This document shows positions 51,814 through 61,647 of a DNA stretch of 64,000 nucleotides, one piece after another. Origin of the DNA: Entomomonas asaccharolytica (GTDB lineage Bacteria > Pseudomonadota > Gammaproteobacteria > Pseudomonadales > Pseudomonadaceae). The DNA lies in assembly GCF_016653615.1 (NCBI RefSeq), contig NZ_CP067393.1:3053673-3117672 (forward strand), written 5' to 3'. The notes under the pieces are model-generated. The model searched no databases, was not told the origin of the DNA, and saw nothing but the letters and a program-made list of their open reading frames with translations. Made by a program: the position numbers and the translations under genes. The stretch's first letter is position 1. Every line of letters starts with the position of its first letter.

Positions 51814-52674
51814 TTATTTCATCATACCAATCATAATACCGCCAGCGACTATTAACGCTAAGCCCATAATTGTTGCTACTAACTCTCTACCATGCTTATG
51901 TTCATGTAATAAAAAGATACCACCTAAAGTTGAGATAACAACACTCATCTGCGATAAAGTGAACCCTGTAGCAACACCATTTCTACTAGCAGAAATAAGA
52001 TAAGCAATAGCTGCAATAGCAAAAGCGAAACCCGTTAGCAAATTTTTCCATGTAGTCTTTTCAGTAATTACTGTCTTCAAATCTTTGATTGATAAAATAC
52101 ATGCCATTAATACCATACCCAATGCCTGTGGTAAAAAGCCAGACCATCCTTCAATATCAAATACACGTGGTAACACTGCGTAGCCCAAATAACCAATGGT
52201 AGATACTAATAAGATAATAAGACCAGACACCATATTTTTACTGCTTTCTTCGTCTTTATCCTTTTTATAAGCAGTTAAAAAGATACCAATAATAATAATT
52301 AAAATAGCGCTAGCACCTATTATTTTTACAGTGGTGCCTGCCCATTCTTTGAAAAAAATTACTCCAAATAATGAAGCAGAAACTATTTGTAAGCCAGTAG
52401 AAATTGGCATCGCTTTAGAAACGCCAATTTTCGTAAAAGCAGAGTATTGGTAAAATTGACCAAAAGACCAAGCTAAACCTGATAGAAAACCACCAATTAA
52501 CACACTTTGTGCCATAGAAGGTTGTACTACTACATATACCCCTATCGCAACTATAAGTGCTCCTATGGTTGTACCAAGAATTTGATTGGTTGGTTTACCA
52601 CCCATTTTACTTACTATGAGCGGAACGAGCCCCCAAAATACAGCAGGTATAAGTGCAATCAATATATTATTCAT
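51814..52674 (-). CDS. GRP-family (GlcU/RbsU-type) sugar uptake transporter
   Basis: A 286-residue membrane protein with ten predicted helices in two DMT-like halves. FWGLVPLIVSKMGGKPTNQI, SGLAWSFGQFYQYSAFTKIG, AMPISTGLQIVSASLFGVIF and GVATGFTLSQMSVVISTLGG are hallmarks of the glucose/ribose porter (GRP) family, which is mainly known from Firmicutes such as staphylococci and lactobacilli. Proton-driven glucose or ribose uptake is expected. The high similarity to Gram-positive sequences (from memory) suggests transfer, plausible in a sugar-rich gut. The gene is alone, with long AT-rich DNA upstream. Confidence 0.85.
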   Translation of the reverse strand: MNNILIALIPAVFWGLVPLIVSKMGGKPTNQILGTTIGALIVAIGVYVVVQPSMAQSVLIGGFLSGLAWSFGQFYQYSAFTKIGVSKAMPISTGLQIVSASLFGVIFFKEWAGTTVKIIGASAILIIIIGIFLTAYKKDKDEESSKNMVSGLIILLVSTIGYLGYAVLPRVFDIEGWSGFLPQALGMVLMACILSIKDLKTVITEKTTWKNLLTGFAFAIAAIAYLISASRNGVATGFTLSQMSVVISTLGGIFLLHEHKHGRELVATIMGLALIVAGGIMIGMMK

Positions 52675-53173
52675 CTATTCACCTTTAATAATGAATTGAC
52701 CATTTCTATTGGAAAAATGATAAAAAGTTGTATTACTTACTACCAATAATGTAATGATTTTCATATATAAAGATCGTGCAAATGCTAACTGTGCGGTTAC
52801 ACTAACTACTACATCTGATTCAATTACATACTGCATTGGAATCGTCTTTTTAAACGGGACTATCTTACTAATATCTCTTTATAAGAAGAGTATCAGTGAT
52901 TGTCAGTAATCTACCTTTAAAATTTCTATCTATAACTAACCATAAATTAATAAAATTTAATGATTTATAAAGTATAATGCAGTCAGTAAAAAAAGACTCC
53001 TTATCTGGCCAAAAGTCTTATAAAATTCAATAAGATAATACAGTCAAAATAATTTTTATAATTAACTAAACGTCTAATAAAATTAATTTTTCAAATAACT
53101 TTTTTACAAAAATTAATTAAAAACATTTATTATCTTTTCATCATTCTTTCAGACGCGATTAAAAGATAAATTT
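52675..53173. other. Divergent intergenic region between the GRP transporter and the racemase gene
   Basis: About 500 AT-rich bases with no credible gene. A 6-bp inverted repeat (AAGACT...AGTCTT) lies near 53000-53030 and a TATAAT word at 52973-52978, but neither is strong enough to call. The promoters of both flanking genes should be here. Confidence 0.4.
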
Positions 53174-53866
53174 ATGAAAACCATAGGCTTAATAGGTGGT
53201 ATGAGTTGGGAAAGTACTACAAATTACTATCGACTTATTAATACATTAGTTAAACAACAATTAGGCGGCCTGCATTCAGCTAAAATCGCTTTATACAGTG
53301 TAGACTTTGCTGAAATTGAACTATTACAACAACAAGGTAATTGGCAACAAGCAGCTCAATACCTAACAGAAGTAGCACTTAACATTGAAAAAGCAGGCGC
53401 TGATTTTCTAGTTATTTGTACTAATACTATGCATATTGTGGCAGAACAAATTCAGCAGAATATAAAGATACCACTTATTCATATTGCTGATGCAACAGGC
53501 GAAGCGCTAATAGCAAAAAATATAAAAACGGTTGGATTATTAGGTACTGCTTTTACTATGGAAAAAGATTTCTATAAAGGACGTTTAGCAGATAAATATG
53601 GCCTAACGGTTATTACGCCAAATGAGCATGAACGCCAACAAGTACACCAAATTATTTTTCATGAACTTTGTGTAGGGAGTATTAAGCCTGAATCCAAACA
53701 AACTTATTTAACTATTATTGATAAATTAGTTAAAGAAGGGGCTGAAGCTATTATTTTAGGCTGTACCGAAATTGGCATGTTAATAAAACAACAAGACACT
53801 CAAATACCTTTATTCGATACAACCTCTATTCATGCTGAAAAAGCGGTTAAATTGGCTTTAAGCTAG
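53174..53866 (+). CDS. Aspartate/glutamate racemase family protein
   Basis: A 230-residue cofactor-independent racemase of the YgeA/aspartate-racemase type. It opens with KTIGLIGGMSWESTTNYYR. The two catalytic cysteines are C82 (VICTNTMH) and C197 (ILGCTEIGML). A broad-range racemase or aspartate racemase activity is expected; the exact amino acid is not deducible. Monocistronic, 94 bases before the SGNH hydrolase gene. Confidence 0.9.
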   Translation: MKTIGLIGGMSWESTTNYYRLINTLVKQQLGGLHSAKIALYSVDFAEIELLQQQGNWQQAAQYLTEVALNIEKAGADFLVICTNTMHIVAEQIQQNIKIPLIHIADATGEALIAKNIKTVGLLGTAFTMEKDFYKGRLADKYGLTVITPNEHERQQVHQIIFHELCVGSIKPESKQTYLTIIDKLVKEGAEAIILGCTEIGMLIKQQDTQIPLFDTTSIHAEKAVKLALS

Positions 53867-53960
53867 CTGTTTGAAAATCTTCTATTGTTGTTCGAACAAA
53901 AAGAAAATAACCGATCCCTTCAATAAATTGTAAGCTCCAAATAACAATCAGGAGATTACA

Positions 53961-54512
53961 ATGACTAAAACTATTTTATGTTTAGGAGATTCTTTAACTA
54001 AAGGTTATGGCAGTACAGAAACAAAATTTACATACCCAAGCCATTTAAAAGAAGTTCTAAAGAGCTTTGGTAGTTATAACATTATTAATGCAGGTGTTAT
54101 AGGTGATACCTCTATCGGCGCACTAAATCGTATTGATGGACTACTCAGAACATATCAACCCTATCTTGTTATTACCTGTATCGGTACTAATGATATGTTA
54201 CTTAACACTAACCCTGCTGTAACGAAATCCAATATTATCTCTATTTGTAATAAGGTTTCGCAATTTGGTGCAAGAAACTTATTATTAGGAGTACCCAATT
54301 GGTTTAATGGTGTACCTATTACTGTAGCTGTTGATCACCCTATGTATGCTGAAATTGGCCAACAATTAGGTATCTATGTACAAACAGGTGGTCTAGCACT
54401 ATATGAGTCTGATTCCATGTGGCGTTTTGATAATGTTCATCTTAATAATTTTGGCTATATGGGTTGGTCTTATTATGTAGGGCAAGCAATGAATTATGGT
54501 GGCTTATTGTAA
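53961..54512 (+). CDS. SGNH/GDSL-family hydrolase
   Basis: A 183-residue esterase/lipase fold. Block I CLGDSLTKGYGS has the nucleophile Ser11, block III GTND has N77, and the His-Asp pair is in DNVHLN (D157, H160). No signal peptide, so it is probably cytoplasmic, unlike secreted TesA. GGAG lies six bases before the ATG. Substrate unknown. An inverted repeat follows the stop. Confidence 0.85.
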   Translation: MTKTILCLGDSLTKGYGSTETKFTYPSHLKEVLKSFGSYNIINAGVIGDTSIGALNRIDGLLRTYQPYLVITCIGTNDMLLNTNPAVTKSNIISICNKVSQFGARNLLLGVPNWFNGVPITVAVDHPMYAEIGQQLGIYVQTGGLALYESDSMWRFDNVHLNNFGYMGWSYYVGQAMNYGGLL

Positions 54513-54518
54513 AGCCAT

Positions 54519-54553
54519 ATAACACTCTTTAATACCTCAATAGAGAGTGTTAT
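54519..54553. terminator. Hairpin between convergent SGNH hydrolase and 54578-55309
   Basis: ATAACACTCT (54519-54528) pairs perfectly with AGAGTGTTAT (54544-54553) around a 15-base loop, seven bases after the stop. No strong U-tract; may serve both strands. Confidence 0.6.
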
Positions 54554-54577
54554 AAATTATCCGTCAACAAACTATAT

Positions 54578-55309
54578 TTAATTATTATTTAGCGCTTTCC
54601 AACCTAACAGCAATAAAGGTAAATCTTTACTACTTACATATTGCTCTGCCCCCAACCCCATCGCTGTTTGTAATAATACGCTACAGGCTTTACTCCACTC
54701 AGTAGCTAGATATACCTCATCGCCATAGCCTGCTAGCTTAATAAAGGCTGCATCACCTACCAACTCTTTTGCTTTTTTATGCACTAAATCATTGATTGTT
54801 AAAAAACCATTATAAATAGGGGATGCATTTTCACCTTCACCAATGGCTAATGTTCCTGAATGATCTGCATCTTGGTGCATGGTTGAATTACTGGTTTTAC
54901 TTAACCATGTATTCCATACATTGCCATAAGCTTCTGTACTGATTGGATTTGCTAAGGCTGCTAATTGGTTTATTTGTGGTAGTGTAATCTGACAGATATT
55001 ATCCAATAACTGACAAACTTTTTCGCCCTTAGGGCCAAACAACAATGAGCATGGGAGTTGTTTTAAGGGTCTAATAGTAGTTGCAGCTATATAATCACTG
55101 TCTTCATTTAATTGGCTACTCTCTAAACCCTCTATTATTTCAACAAACCATAAATCAACAGGCCATTGTTTAACATAAATTGTAGCCACATCATAATGAA
55201 CAATCCATGGTGTAATTTGATTAGTTACTGTTTGCCCTATATGCTGTTGCTTAAGTGCGCCCTGCTCATCACTTGCAGTAAAGACAAAACCATAAATCAG
55301 ATTATTCAT
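54578..55309 (-). CDS. Unrecognised protein in the nudF-DUF1249 operon
   Basis: I do not recognise this 243-residue soluble protein. It has no signal peptide or membrane helix. Features seen: an N-terminal strand region (NLIYGFVFTASDEQGAL), WPVDLWFVEIIEGLES, CSLLFGPKGEKVCQLLDNIC and a segment rich in Asn/Gly (ADHSGTLAIGEGENASPIYN), with Trp-rich patches (YGNVWNTWLSK, YLATEWSKACS). Its ATG overlaps the DUF1249 stop by four bases, so it is coupled to nudF-DUF1249. In Pseudomonas cpdA usually follows DUF1249, so this gene is different from that arrangement. Confidence 0.55.
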   Translation of the reverse strand: MNNLIYGFVFTASDEQGALKQQHIGQTVTNQITPWIVHYDVATIYVKQWPVDLWFVEIIEGLESSQLNEDSDYIAATTIRPLKQLPCSLLFGPKGEKVCQLLDNICQITLPQINQLAALANPISTEAYGNVWNTWLSKTSNSTMHQDADHSGTLAIGEGENASPIYNGFLTINDLVHKKAKELVGDAAFIKLAGYGDEVYLATEWSKACSVLLQTAMGLGAEQYVSSKDLPLLLLGWKALNNN

Positions 55310-55764
55310 TTATTTAATTCTATATTAACCACTTCATAACCAGAGGATAAACAACGAATTAACCACTCCTCTAAAAACTGATTAAGTTGTCTTTTTTCAT
55401 CAGGCTGATGCATTGCTTTATTGGGATAAGCATACACCCCTCTGAAACTACGGGTATTTTGAGCAAAGGTGACTTCTGCTAATTGTGCATCATGATAACA
55501 ACGAATATACAGCTGAGGAGCAACCATCCAATCTAACAAGCTATCTTGTTTTAATAGGATATAAGAAGTATAAGGACTATTTTCAAGCACTGTAAAGGTT
55601 AAATGTGTGGCTATTTTTTGATCTGCTGTAAAAGCAATACAACGGCTATATCCTGTTTCGCGCATGTTCGGCAGCAACCGCATTAAAGCTGCATAATTAC
55701 GCTCATAAATAGCTTGAAGCGCTGAAAGATCAACAGCATAATGTTCTTTCTGAGTTACAACCAT
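55306..55764 (-). CDS. DUF1249 (YqiB-like) protein
   Basis: A 152-residue protein matching the YqiB/DUF1249 family: DLSALQAIYERNYAALMRLL, then LTFTVLENSPYTSYILLKQ and PQLYIRCYHDAQLAEV, with the end LNQFLEEWLIRCLSSGYE. Genes of this family sit next to nudF and cpdA in gammaproteobacteria; function unknown. The ATG overlaps the end of nudF by ten bases and the stop overlaps the next start by four. Confidence 0.88.
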   Translation of the reverse strand: MVVTQKEHYAVDLSALQAIYERNYAALMRLLPNMRETGYSRCIAFTADQKIATHLTFTVLENSPYTSYILLKQDSLLDWMVAPQLYIRCYHDAQLAEVTFAQNTRSFRGVYAYPNKAMHQPDEKRQLNQFLEEWLIRCLSSGYEVVNIELNK

Positions 55765-56405
55765 TGTTTACGAACCTTACTTCTATTAATAATTAACCAC
55801 TGCAATGCAATAATACCTGCTGCATTTTGAATTAATCCTTTATTTAAATTTTTTACCGCTTCTTTAAAATCCCATACATGGGTACGAATATCTTCACCCT
55901 CATCTTTAAGACCATGAACACCACCCGCTTTGCTACTATCACAAATACCTAAATATAAGTAAATATATTCATTACTGCCGCCCACAGATGGATAGTAACG
56001 AGTGATGGGAAGTAGTTCTTTAATTTCTAAATTAGCTTCTTCAATTGCTTCTCGATAAGCTACATTCTCAGGGTCTTCACCTTCTTTATCGATCAAACCT
56101 GCAACGAGCTCTAACATCCAAGGGTTAGCACTTTTTTCAACAGCACCCACCCTCATTTGCTCAACAAATATGACTTTATCTAGCACAGGATCATAAGGCA
56201 GCATACAAACTGCATCAGGGCGCACAAATAATTCTCTAGAAAGAATAGGGCCCTCTTCACCAGAAAAAAGTTTATGACGTATTTTAAGACGATCTAATTT
56301 ATAAAAACCACTGAAACAATTTTCGCGTTTAAGAATCTCTACCGCGCCACTATCTAGTGCTGTTGTTTTTTTTAAATCAATAATAGGATCAAAAGGTTTA
56401 GTCAT
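55755..56405 (-). CDS. nudF: ADP-ribose diphosphatase
   Basis: A 216-residue Nudix enzyme that hydrolyses ADP-ribose to AMP and ribose 5-phosphate. The Nudix box is GLIDKEGEDPENVAYREAIE followed by EANLEI. The N-terminal dimerisation part (CFSGFYKLDRLKIRHKLFSG) and the region after the box (YPSVGGSNEYIYLYLGICD) match NudF. First gene of a three-gene operon with DUF1249 and an unknown gene. An ADP-ribosylglycohydrolase is also encoded in this window; any functional link is speculative. Confidence 0.93.
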   Translation of the reverse strand: MTKPFDPIIDLKKTTALDSGAVEILKRENCFSGFYKLDRLKIRHKLFSGEEGPILSRELFVRPDAVCMLPYDPVLDKVIFVEQMRVGAVEKSANPWMLELVAGLIDKEGEDPENVAYREAIEEANLEIKELLPITRYYPSVGGSNEYIYLYLGICDSSKAGGVHGLKDEGEDIRTHVWDFKEAVKNLNKGLIQNAAGIIALQWLIINRSKVRKQWL

Positions 56406-56450
56406 TTTTTCAAGTAATCTCAGCAGTTATTTAATAATTATAGTCATACT

Positions 56451-57026
56451 CTAAGGTTTAATATCTTCGCCCCAGCGTGGGAAATCAGCCACCTCTAAGC
56501 CAAATAAATCCAAAGCTCTTACGACTGAGTGGTGCACCATATCATCTAATGATTTAGGTTTATCATAAAAAGCAGGTACAGGCGGCATTACTATTCCCCC
56601 CATTTCACTAACTGCTAACATTTGCTTAATATGACCTGTATGTAATGGTGTTTCCCTTAGCATTAACACCAGTCTACGTCGCTCTTTTAATACCACATCA
56701 GCAGCCCGCGTTAATAAATTAGAAGAAACACAACTAGCAATCTCTCCCAACGTTCTTACAGAACAAGGAGCAATTAACATTCCTACTGTTTTAAAAGAAC
56801 CGCTAGAAATAGCAGAGCCTATATCATTAATCGCATAATTAACATCAGCTAAATCCCTTACTTCCTCTCTGCTAAAATCTGTTTCATATTCGCGGGTTAA
56901 CTCAGCAGGTTTGGTAATCACTAAATGACTTTCTACATTTAATTTTTTTAATAGTTTGAGGGCATGCACACCATACACAAAACCTGTTGCACCTGTTATT
57001 CCCACTATAATTCGCTGCTTTGTCAT
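56451..57026 (-). CDS. ubiX: Flavin prenyltransferase UbiX
   Basis: It makes prenylated FMN for the UbiD decarboxylase in ubiquinone synthesis. The protein is 191 aa: N-terminal VGITGATGFVYGVHALKLL, IAPCSVRTLGEIASCVSSNL (phosphate-binding region), ERRRLVLMLRETPLHTGHI with the conserved Arg-Glu, and MPPVPAFYDKP. Length is normal. UbiD is not in the window. Confidence 0.93.
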   Translation of the reverse strand: MTKQRIIVGITGATGFVYGVHALKLLKKLNVESHLVITKPAELTREYETDFSREEVRDLADVNYAINDIGSAISSGSFKTVGMLIAPCSVRTLGEIASCVSSNLLTRAADVVLKERRRLVLMLRETPLHTGHIKQMLAVSEMGGIVMPPVPAFYDKPKSLDDMVHHSVVRALDLFGLEVADFPRWGEDIKP

Positions 57027-57104
57027 ACCAAACCTTTATTCGCTATCTTTTAGCATAATGGGTTGTTAAAAGCTTTTTTCAACCCAATGCTTAACTATTA
57101 ACCT

Positions 57105-57749
57105 CTATATTTCTTCTAACACGTATTTAACAATGATTTGTTCAGGTATTTCTACTAAGCTTACAAAATACACCATATCATCTAAAACGTTATTATCTTC
57201 ATCTTTAAAATACCAGATTAAATAATTGTTTAACTGATTAATAACCAAATCATCATAATTACCAACTTGCTGCCAACCATCTTCTTTATAAAGTTCGGCT
57301 AACTCTTGATCTAATAGATTAGAGCAATAGCTATACTCTGCACCTTGTGCCACTTGATAGTAAAGCATCAACGCTAAAAATGACTGTAAATCAAATTCTA
57401 AATCATAACTAGAGCCATCTTCATCACACTGAAAAACTTTGCCTTGCTGATCAACACCCCAATAGCACACACCTTGATTTTCTTCTAAAAAGACCAATAA
57501 ATTATCTTTAATATGTAATTGTTCTGGCAAAGCAAACAACTGAAAAGCACTCATAAATTGAGGCACTTTACCCACTGTTTGATAGAGGCTTGTTAGCTCC
57601 ACGGGTAAAGCTTGCCCTAGTCTTTGCTCTGTTTGATCTAATATACTTTGCTCAATTCCATCTTGGGCTGTTAAAGCTCTACCCAAAAGGCTTTCTGCAA
57701 TAGTTTGAAAGGCGTTATTTTGCTTGTTTAGTTGCGTCATGCTAGCCAC
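57105..57749 (-). CDS. SUKH/SMI1-KNR4-like protein
   Basis: A 214-residue acidic soluble protein with a SUKH-like core: TEQRLGQALPVELTSLYQTV, then FALPEQLHIKDNLLVFLEEN and GVCYWGVDQQGKVFQCDEDG, followed by a helical region (FLALMLYYQVAQGAEYSYC). SUKH proteins are mostly immunity proteins against contact-dependent or T6SS toxins, but no toxin gene is adjacent here. It may be an orphan immunity gene or a housekeeping SUKH protein. Confidence 0.7.
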   Translation of the reverse strand: MASMTQLNKQNNAFQTIAESLLGRALTAQDGIEQSILDQTEQRLGQALPVELTSLYQTVGKVPQFMSAFQLFALPEQLHIKDNLLVFLEENQGVCYWGVDQQGKVFQCDEDGSSYDLEFDLQSFLALMLYYQVAQGAEYSYCSNLLDQELAELYKEDGWQQVGNYDDLVINQLNNYLIWYFKDEDNNVLDDMVYFVSLVEIPEQIIVKYVLEEI

Positions 57750-57829
57750 TTACCGTTATTAATAGATTACTAGGTGATAAGTATTAACGATGACCCCATG
57801 ATTAGCAATTAATTTATAATGAATTATGT

Positions 57830-57861
57830 AAAAAAAAGGCCATACATTTTACTGTATAGCC
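57830..57861 (-). terminator. Intrinsic terminator of katE
   Basis: On the minus strand GGCTATACA (57853-57861) pairs with TGTATGGCC (57838-57846), nine pairs with one G-U, six-base loop, followed by eight Ts (57830-57837). It begins 20 bases after the katE stop. Confidence 0.85.
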
Positions 57862-57880
57862 CAAAGGAGTAGACTACAAT

Positions 57881-60121
57881 TTAGGCAGGAATAGAAGCTA
57901 TATTTGCCTCTCTTTCCCAAACTCTGTGTTGTTTCATTACTTCTAACAAGCTAGCTACTAATTTCTTAGGATCGTCATTTAATAGCACACCTGCATCCTC
58001 TACTAAATCAGAAGCAGCATCAAATACTTCTTTTGCATCCTCTTGTAAGGCAATGGCTTTTAAATGTTTAAAGGCTTGTAATAGATAGTGCTTAGCATCA
58101 CCATTAGCAGCCAAGGTAGCAACATTCTCATTACCAGTAGGTATTAATACTGCATCAACTAATACTGATGGCATACCACCAATAATATCGTCAACCATCA
58201 ACTGTTCACCTTCGCGCGTTTTTACCATACCTGAGCGAGGAGCTAATACCACACTAAAGACACCCGCCTTGGTAAGTGCATCTTTTATCTTGCCAACAGA
58301 AGTACCACATACGCCATCTGCTACCAATATCGCCACTTTACTTGCTGCCACTGGACGTTCTTTATTGGCATAAAGACTAAGGGCTGGATCTTTCTCTAAC
58401 CCATTTACTGCCTTAGGCACAGGATATTTCAATTGTTCTGGAGTTAACTCAATGCTTAAATTCGCGCCAACACGTTTAGCTAGCTCATGATCAACATGTG
58501 CTAATAAATCAACAATGCGTTCTCTAATATATCTTCTCGCTACTTTACCTAATTCAAAACTAAAGGCGCCTACAATATGATCTTGTTCTACTTTAGTTTG
58601 GCTTAGCCAGAATAAACGAGGATGTGAATAGAATTCTGTAAAAGAAGGACTACGCTCACGAATTTTTTGCGCATCTATACGCTCGTGATAGCTCTCATAA
58701 CCACCGCCTTTTGCAGCTGCAGGTGTTTCTCTTGGCCAGTTATTACTTACTGAATTAGGCTCATAGTTTGCACCTTGAATCACCTCAGATTGATGGAAAC
58801 CATCACGCTGATGATTGTGATAAGGACAAACTGGACGATTAATAGGTATTTGATGGAAATTAGCGCCACCTAAACGATGTAATTGGGTATCTCTATAAGA
58901 GAAAATACGACCTTGTAATAAAGGGTCATTAGAGAAATCAATACCAGGCACAACATTAGCAGGGCAGAAAGCCACTTGCTCTGTTTCTGCAAAGTAGTTA
59001 TCTGGGTTGCGATTAAGTACCATTCTACCTACTTTTTTCACAGGTACTAACGCTTCTGGAATTAGTTTTGTTGGGTCTAAAATATCAAAATCAAATTTAT
59101 GTTCATCTTCTTCTGGAATAATTTGTAAACCTAACTCAAATTCAGGGTATTGGCCTGCTTCAATTCGCTCCCAGAAATCTTTACGATGGAAATCTGGATC
59201 TCTACCCATAATAGCGTTTGCTTCATCCCATAATAGAGAAGCTGTGCCATATTTAGGTTTCCAATGGAATCTTACAAAATGACTCTTACCTTCTGCATTA
59301 ACTAAACGATAGGTATGAATACCAAAGCCTTCAATAGTACTTAAACTACGAGGTATACCACGGTCTGACATTGCCCACATCACATTATGTAATGCTTCTG
59401 GTTGTAATGAAATATAATCCCAAAACGTATCATGGGCACTTTGTCCTTGTGGTACTTCGTTATGTGGCTCAGGTTTAACAGCATGCACAAAATCAGGGAA
59501 TTTCATGGCATCTTGGATAAAGAACACCGCTGTATCATTACCCACTAAATCATAGTTACCTTCTTGGGTATAAAACTTAGTAGCGAAACCACGAATATCA
59601 CGTACAGTATCTGACGAACCTCTGCTACCTTGCACCGTAGAAATTCGTACAAAAACAGGCGTTTTTATTTTAGTGTTAGTTAAAAAATCCGCTTTTGTAT
59701 ATTTTTCTAATGACTCAAATACTTCAAAAAATCCATGAGCACCTATTGCACGTGCGTGCACAACACGTTCGGGAATACGTTCACGATCAAAATGCCCCAT
59801 TTTATCTTGCATGATAAAATCTTCTAACAATGAAGGGCCGCGGTTACCCACTTTCAATGTATTTTGATTATCAGCAATTTTAGCCCCAAGATTGGTAGTT
59901 AATGGTTGTTGATCGCCACTAACACGAACTTTGTCGAGGTCTTTACTTTTATCAGTAGTATTATTAGGTAATTTTAATGAACCAGGTGCTGTTGGTTCTT
60001 GACCAGGTGGCGTTGGTTTGGGGGTTGGTTTAATCGATACATCAGAAGGAGCTGTGTCTTTAAGATGGGGGGCGACAGCTTCTTTACCAGGCATAGGTGC
60101 TTGATGTGACTTTTTACTCAT
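57881..60121 (-). CDS. katE: Large-subunit catalase HPII
   Basis: A heme catalase of 746 residues from ATG 60121 (AAGGAG upstream; an in-frame GTG at 60142 overlaps that site). A Pro/Lys-rich N-terminal extension (about 1-80) precedes the core: [20 protein letters not shown] (distal His), [19 protein letters not shown], and the proximal Tyr in [14 protein letters not shown]. From about 590 a DJ-1/GATase1-like C-terminal domain follows ([37 protein letters not shown]). This two-domain form is typical of KatE/HPII. Likely stationary-phase or stress induced. Divergent from csdA. Confidence 0.95.
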   Translation of the reverse strand: MSKKSHQAPMPGKEAVAPHLKDTAPSDVSIKPTPKPTPPGQEPTAPGSLKLPNNTTDKSKDLDKVRVSGDQQPLTTNLGAKIADNQNTLKVGNRGPSLLEDFIMQDKMGHFDRERIPERVVHARAIGAHGFFEVFESLEKYTKADFLTNTKIKTPVFVRISTVQGSRGSSDTVRDIRGFATKFYTQEGNYDLVGNDTAVFFIQDAMKFPDFVHAVKPEPHNEVPQGQSAHDTFWDYISLQPEALHNVMWAMSDRGIPRSLSTIEGFGIHTYRLVNAEGKSHFVRFHWKPKYGTASLLWDEANAIMGRDPDFHRKDFWERIEAGQYPEFELGLQIIPEEDEHKFDFDILDPTKLIPEALVPVKKVGRMVLNRNPDNYFAETEQVAFCPANVVPGIDFSNDPLLQGRIFSYRDTQLHRLGGANFHQIPINRPVCPYHNHQRDGFHQSEVIQGANYEPNSVSNNWPRETPAAAKGGGYESYHERIDAQKIRERSPSFTEFYSHPRLFWLSQTKVEQDHIVGAFSFELGKVARRYIRERIVDLLAHVDHELAKRVGANLSIELTPEQLKYPVPKAVNGLEKDPALSLYANKERPVAASKVAILVADGVCGTSVGKIKDALTKAGVFSVVLAPRSGMVKTREGEQLMVDDIIGGMPSVLVDAVLIPTGNENVATLAANGDAKHYLLQAFKHLKAIALQEDAKEVFDAASDLVEDAGVLLNDDPKKLVASLLEVMKQHRVWEREANIASIPA

Positions 60122-60429
60122 CGTATTGCTCCTTATAATCACTGCAATTTATTTTGCGTTATTACAAGCAAATAGGCTCTGCTACTAACTAAACTTATAA
60201 GTAGAAACTTATAATACAATCGATTGTTATCACCGTAGAAAGCCTAAAGCTTTTATTTAATCGGTTAGGCTAATGTTACAAATCATCTATACCTTATGAG
60301 AGTAATCAAACATTTAATGGACGACAATAAGACGTTAGCCTTAGAGTTAATAAGGAGATGTTGTTTTTTAAATAGATTTTGTAGTGAAAAGTAATTTAGC
60401 TCTGTACTGTTATTCCCTATAATAGCGCT
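60122..60429. other. Divergent intergenic region between katE and csdA
   Basis: About 308 bases without a gene. The katE ribosome site is at the left end and a -10-like TATAAT at 60418-60423 at the right end. No inverted repeats or binding sites that I can support are seen in between. Confidence 0.45.
60418..60423 (+). promoter_or_regulatory. -10 element very close to the csdA start (possible leaderless mRNA)
   Basis: TATAAT ends six bases before the csdA ATG, so transcription from it would begin at or next to the start codon. No Shine-Dalgarno-like sequence is present in the preceding 20 bases. The -35 candidate at 60395-60400 (TTTAGC, 17-base spacing) is weak. Confidence 0.4.
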
Positions 60430-61647
60430 ATGAAAAACACAAATATTTTAAACTCAGCTTGGCGTAAAGACTTTCCTGCCCTACAAAATTTAGCAAAACA
60501 AAATACAGTTTGGCTAGACAGTGCTGCTACCTCACAAAAACCTAACTCTGTAATACAGACTATTACCGAGTACTACCAACAAGGATCGGCTAATATTCAT
60601 CGTGCTCAATATCCATTAGCACAAAAAATTACTAATGATTTTGAACACGTTAGGCACAAAGTAGCTCAATTTATAAATGCTGCCACTGATGAGCAAATTA
60701 TTTTTACCCGCAGTACCACCGAAAGCATTAACTTATTAGTATATGGTTTAGAAGCTAACCTGCCCAATACGGGTAATATTGTCATCAGTGGCTTAGAACA
60801 TCATGCCAATCTTTTACCTTGGCAACGATTGGCGCAACGGAAAGGACTCGAATTAGTGGTATTGCCATTTACCACTGAGGGAGTAATTGATTTACAAGCT
60901 GCTCAAACATTGATTAATCAGCAAACCCGACTGTTAGCGGTTAGTCAAATGTCCAATGTATTTGGAACGCTACAGCCTATTAAACAGCTTATCCAAATGG
61001 CTAAGCAACAGGGTGCTATCACCGTTATAGATGGCGCACAAGGTGTTGTGCATCAATCTACTGATGTACAAGCATTAGACTGTGACTTTTATGCTTTTTC
61101 AGGGCATAAACTTTATGCCCCTGAGGGAGTAGGTGTACTTTATGGCAAAACAGAGCAACTAAATAAACTCCATCACTGGCAATTTGGTGGAGAAATGGTA
61201 CAAATTGCTACCTATCAAACTGCTAGTTTTTATCCTGCCCCATTAGGATTTGAAGCAGGTACTGCTGCTATCGGCTCAGTACTAGGATTAGGCGCTGCCA
61301 TTGATTATCTAAATGCTCAAGATAGAGTGGCGATAAAAAATCATGAACAAGCCCTTCTAACTTACCTTATCAATGAGTTAACTCAACGCGAAGGTGTAAG
61401 TATTTTAGGTCAACCTGATCAATCACTTATTAGTTTCTATATTAAAGGCATTCATCCCTCCGATTTAAGCCAACTACTCAGTGAACAAAATATTGCTACT
61501 CGTGCGGGACAACATTGTTGTATGCCTCTTTATAATACATTGGGCTTAAATGGATCTATTCGGGTTTCTTTAGCACTTTATAATAACCAAGACGATATTC
61601 AACAATTCCTAATAGCGCTAGATAAAGCAGTTGAGTTATTAGCATGA
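60430..61647 (+). CDS. csdA: Cysteine desulfurase CsdA/SufS type
   Basis: A 405-residue PLP enzyme that removes sulfur from cysteine for Fe-S or other thio-cofactors. It has VWLDSAATSQKPNSVI at the N-terminus, LEHHANLLPW (PLP-stacking His), Lys227 in AFSGHKLYAPEG (Schiff base) and a catalytic-loop Cys at 363/364 (RAGQHCCMPL). This group II form works with a SufE-like acceptor, and the next gene overlaps by four bases and encodes one. Confidence 0.93.
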   Translation: MKNTNILNSAWRKDFPALQNLAKQNTVWLDSAATSQKPNSVIQTITEYYQQGSANIHRAQYPLAQKITNDFEHVRHKVAQFINAATDEQIIFTRSTTESINLLVYGLEANLPNTGNIVISGLEHHANLLPWQRLAQRKGLELVVLPFTTEGVIDLQAAQTLINQQTRLLAVSQMSNVFGTLQPIKQLIQMAKQQGAITVIDGAQGVVHQSTDVQALDCDFYAFSGHKLYAPEGVGVLYGKTEQLNKLHHWQFGGEMVQIATYQTASFYPAPLGFEAGTAAIGSVLGLGAAIDYLNAQDRVAIKNHEQALLTYLINELTQREGVSILGQPDQSLISFYIKGIHPSDLSQLLSEQNIATRAGQHCCMPLYNTLGLNGSIRVSLALYNNQDDIQQFLIALDKAVELLA

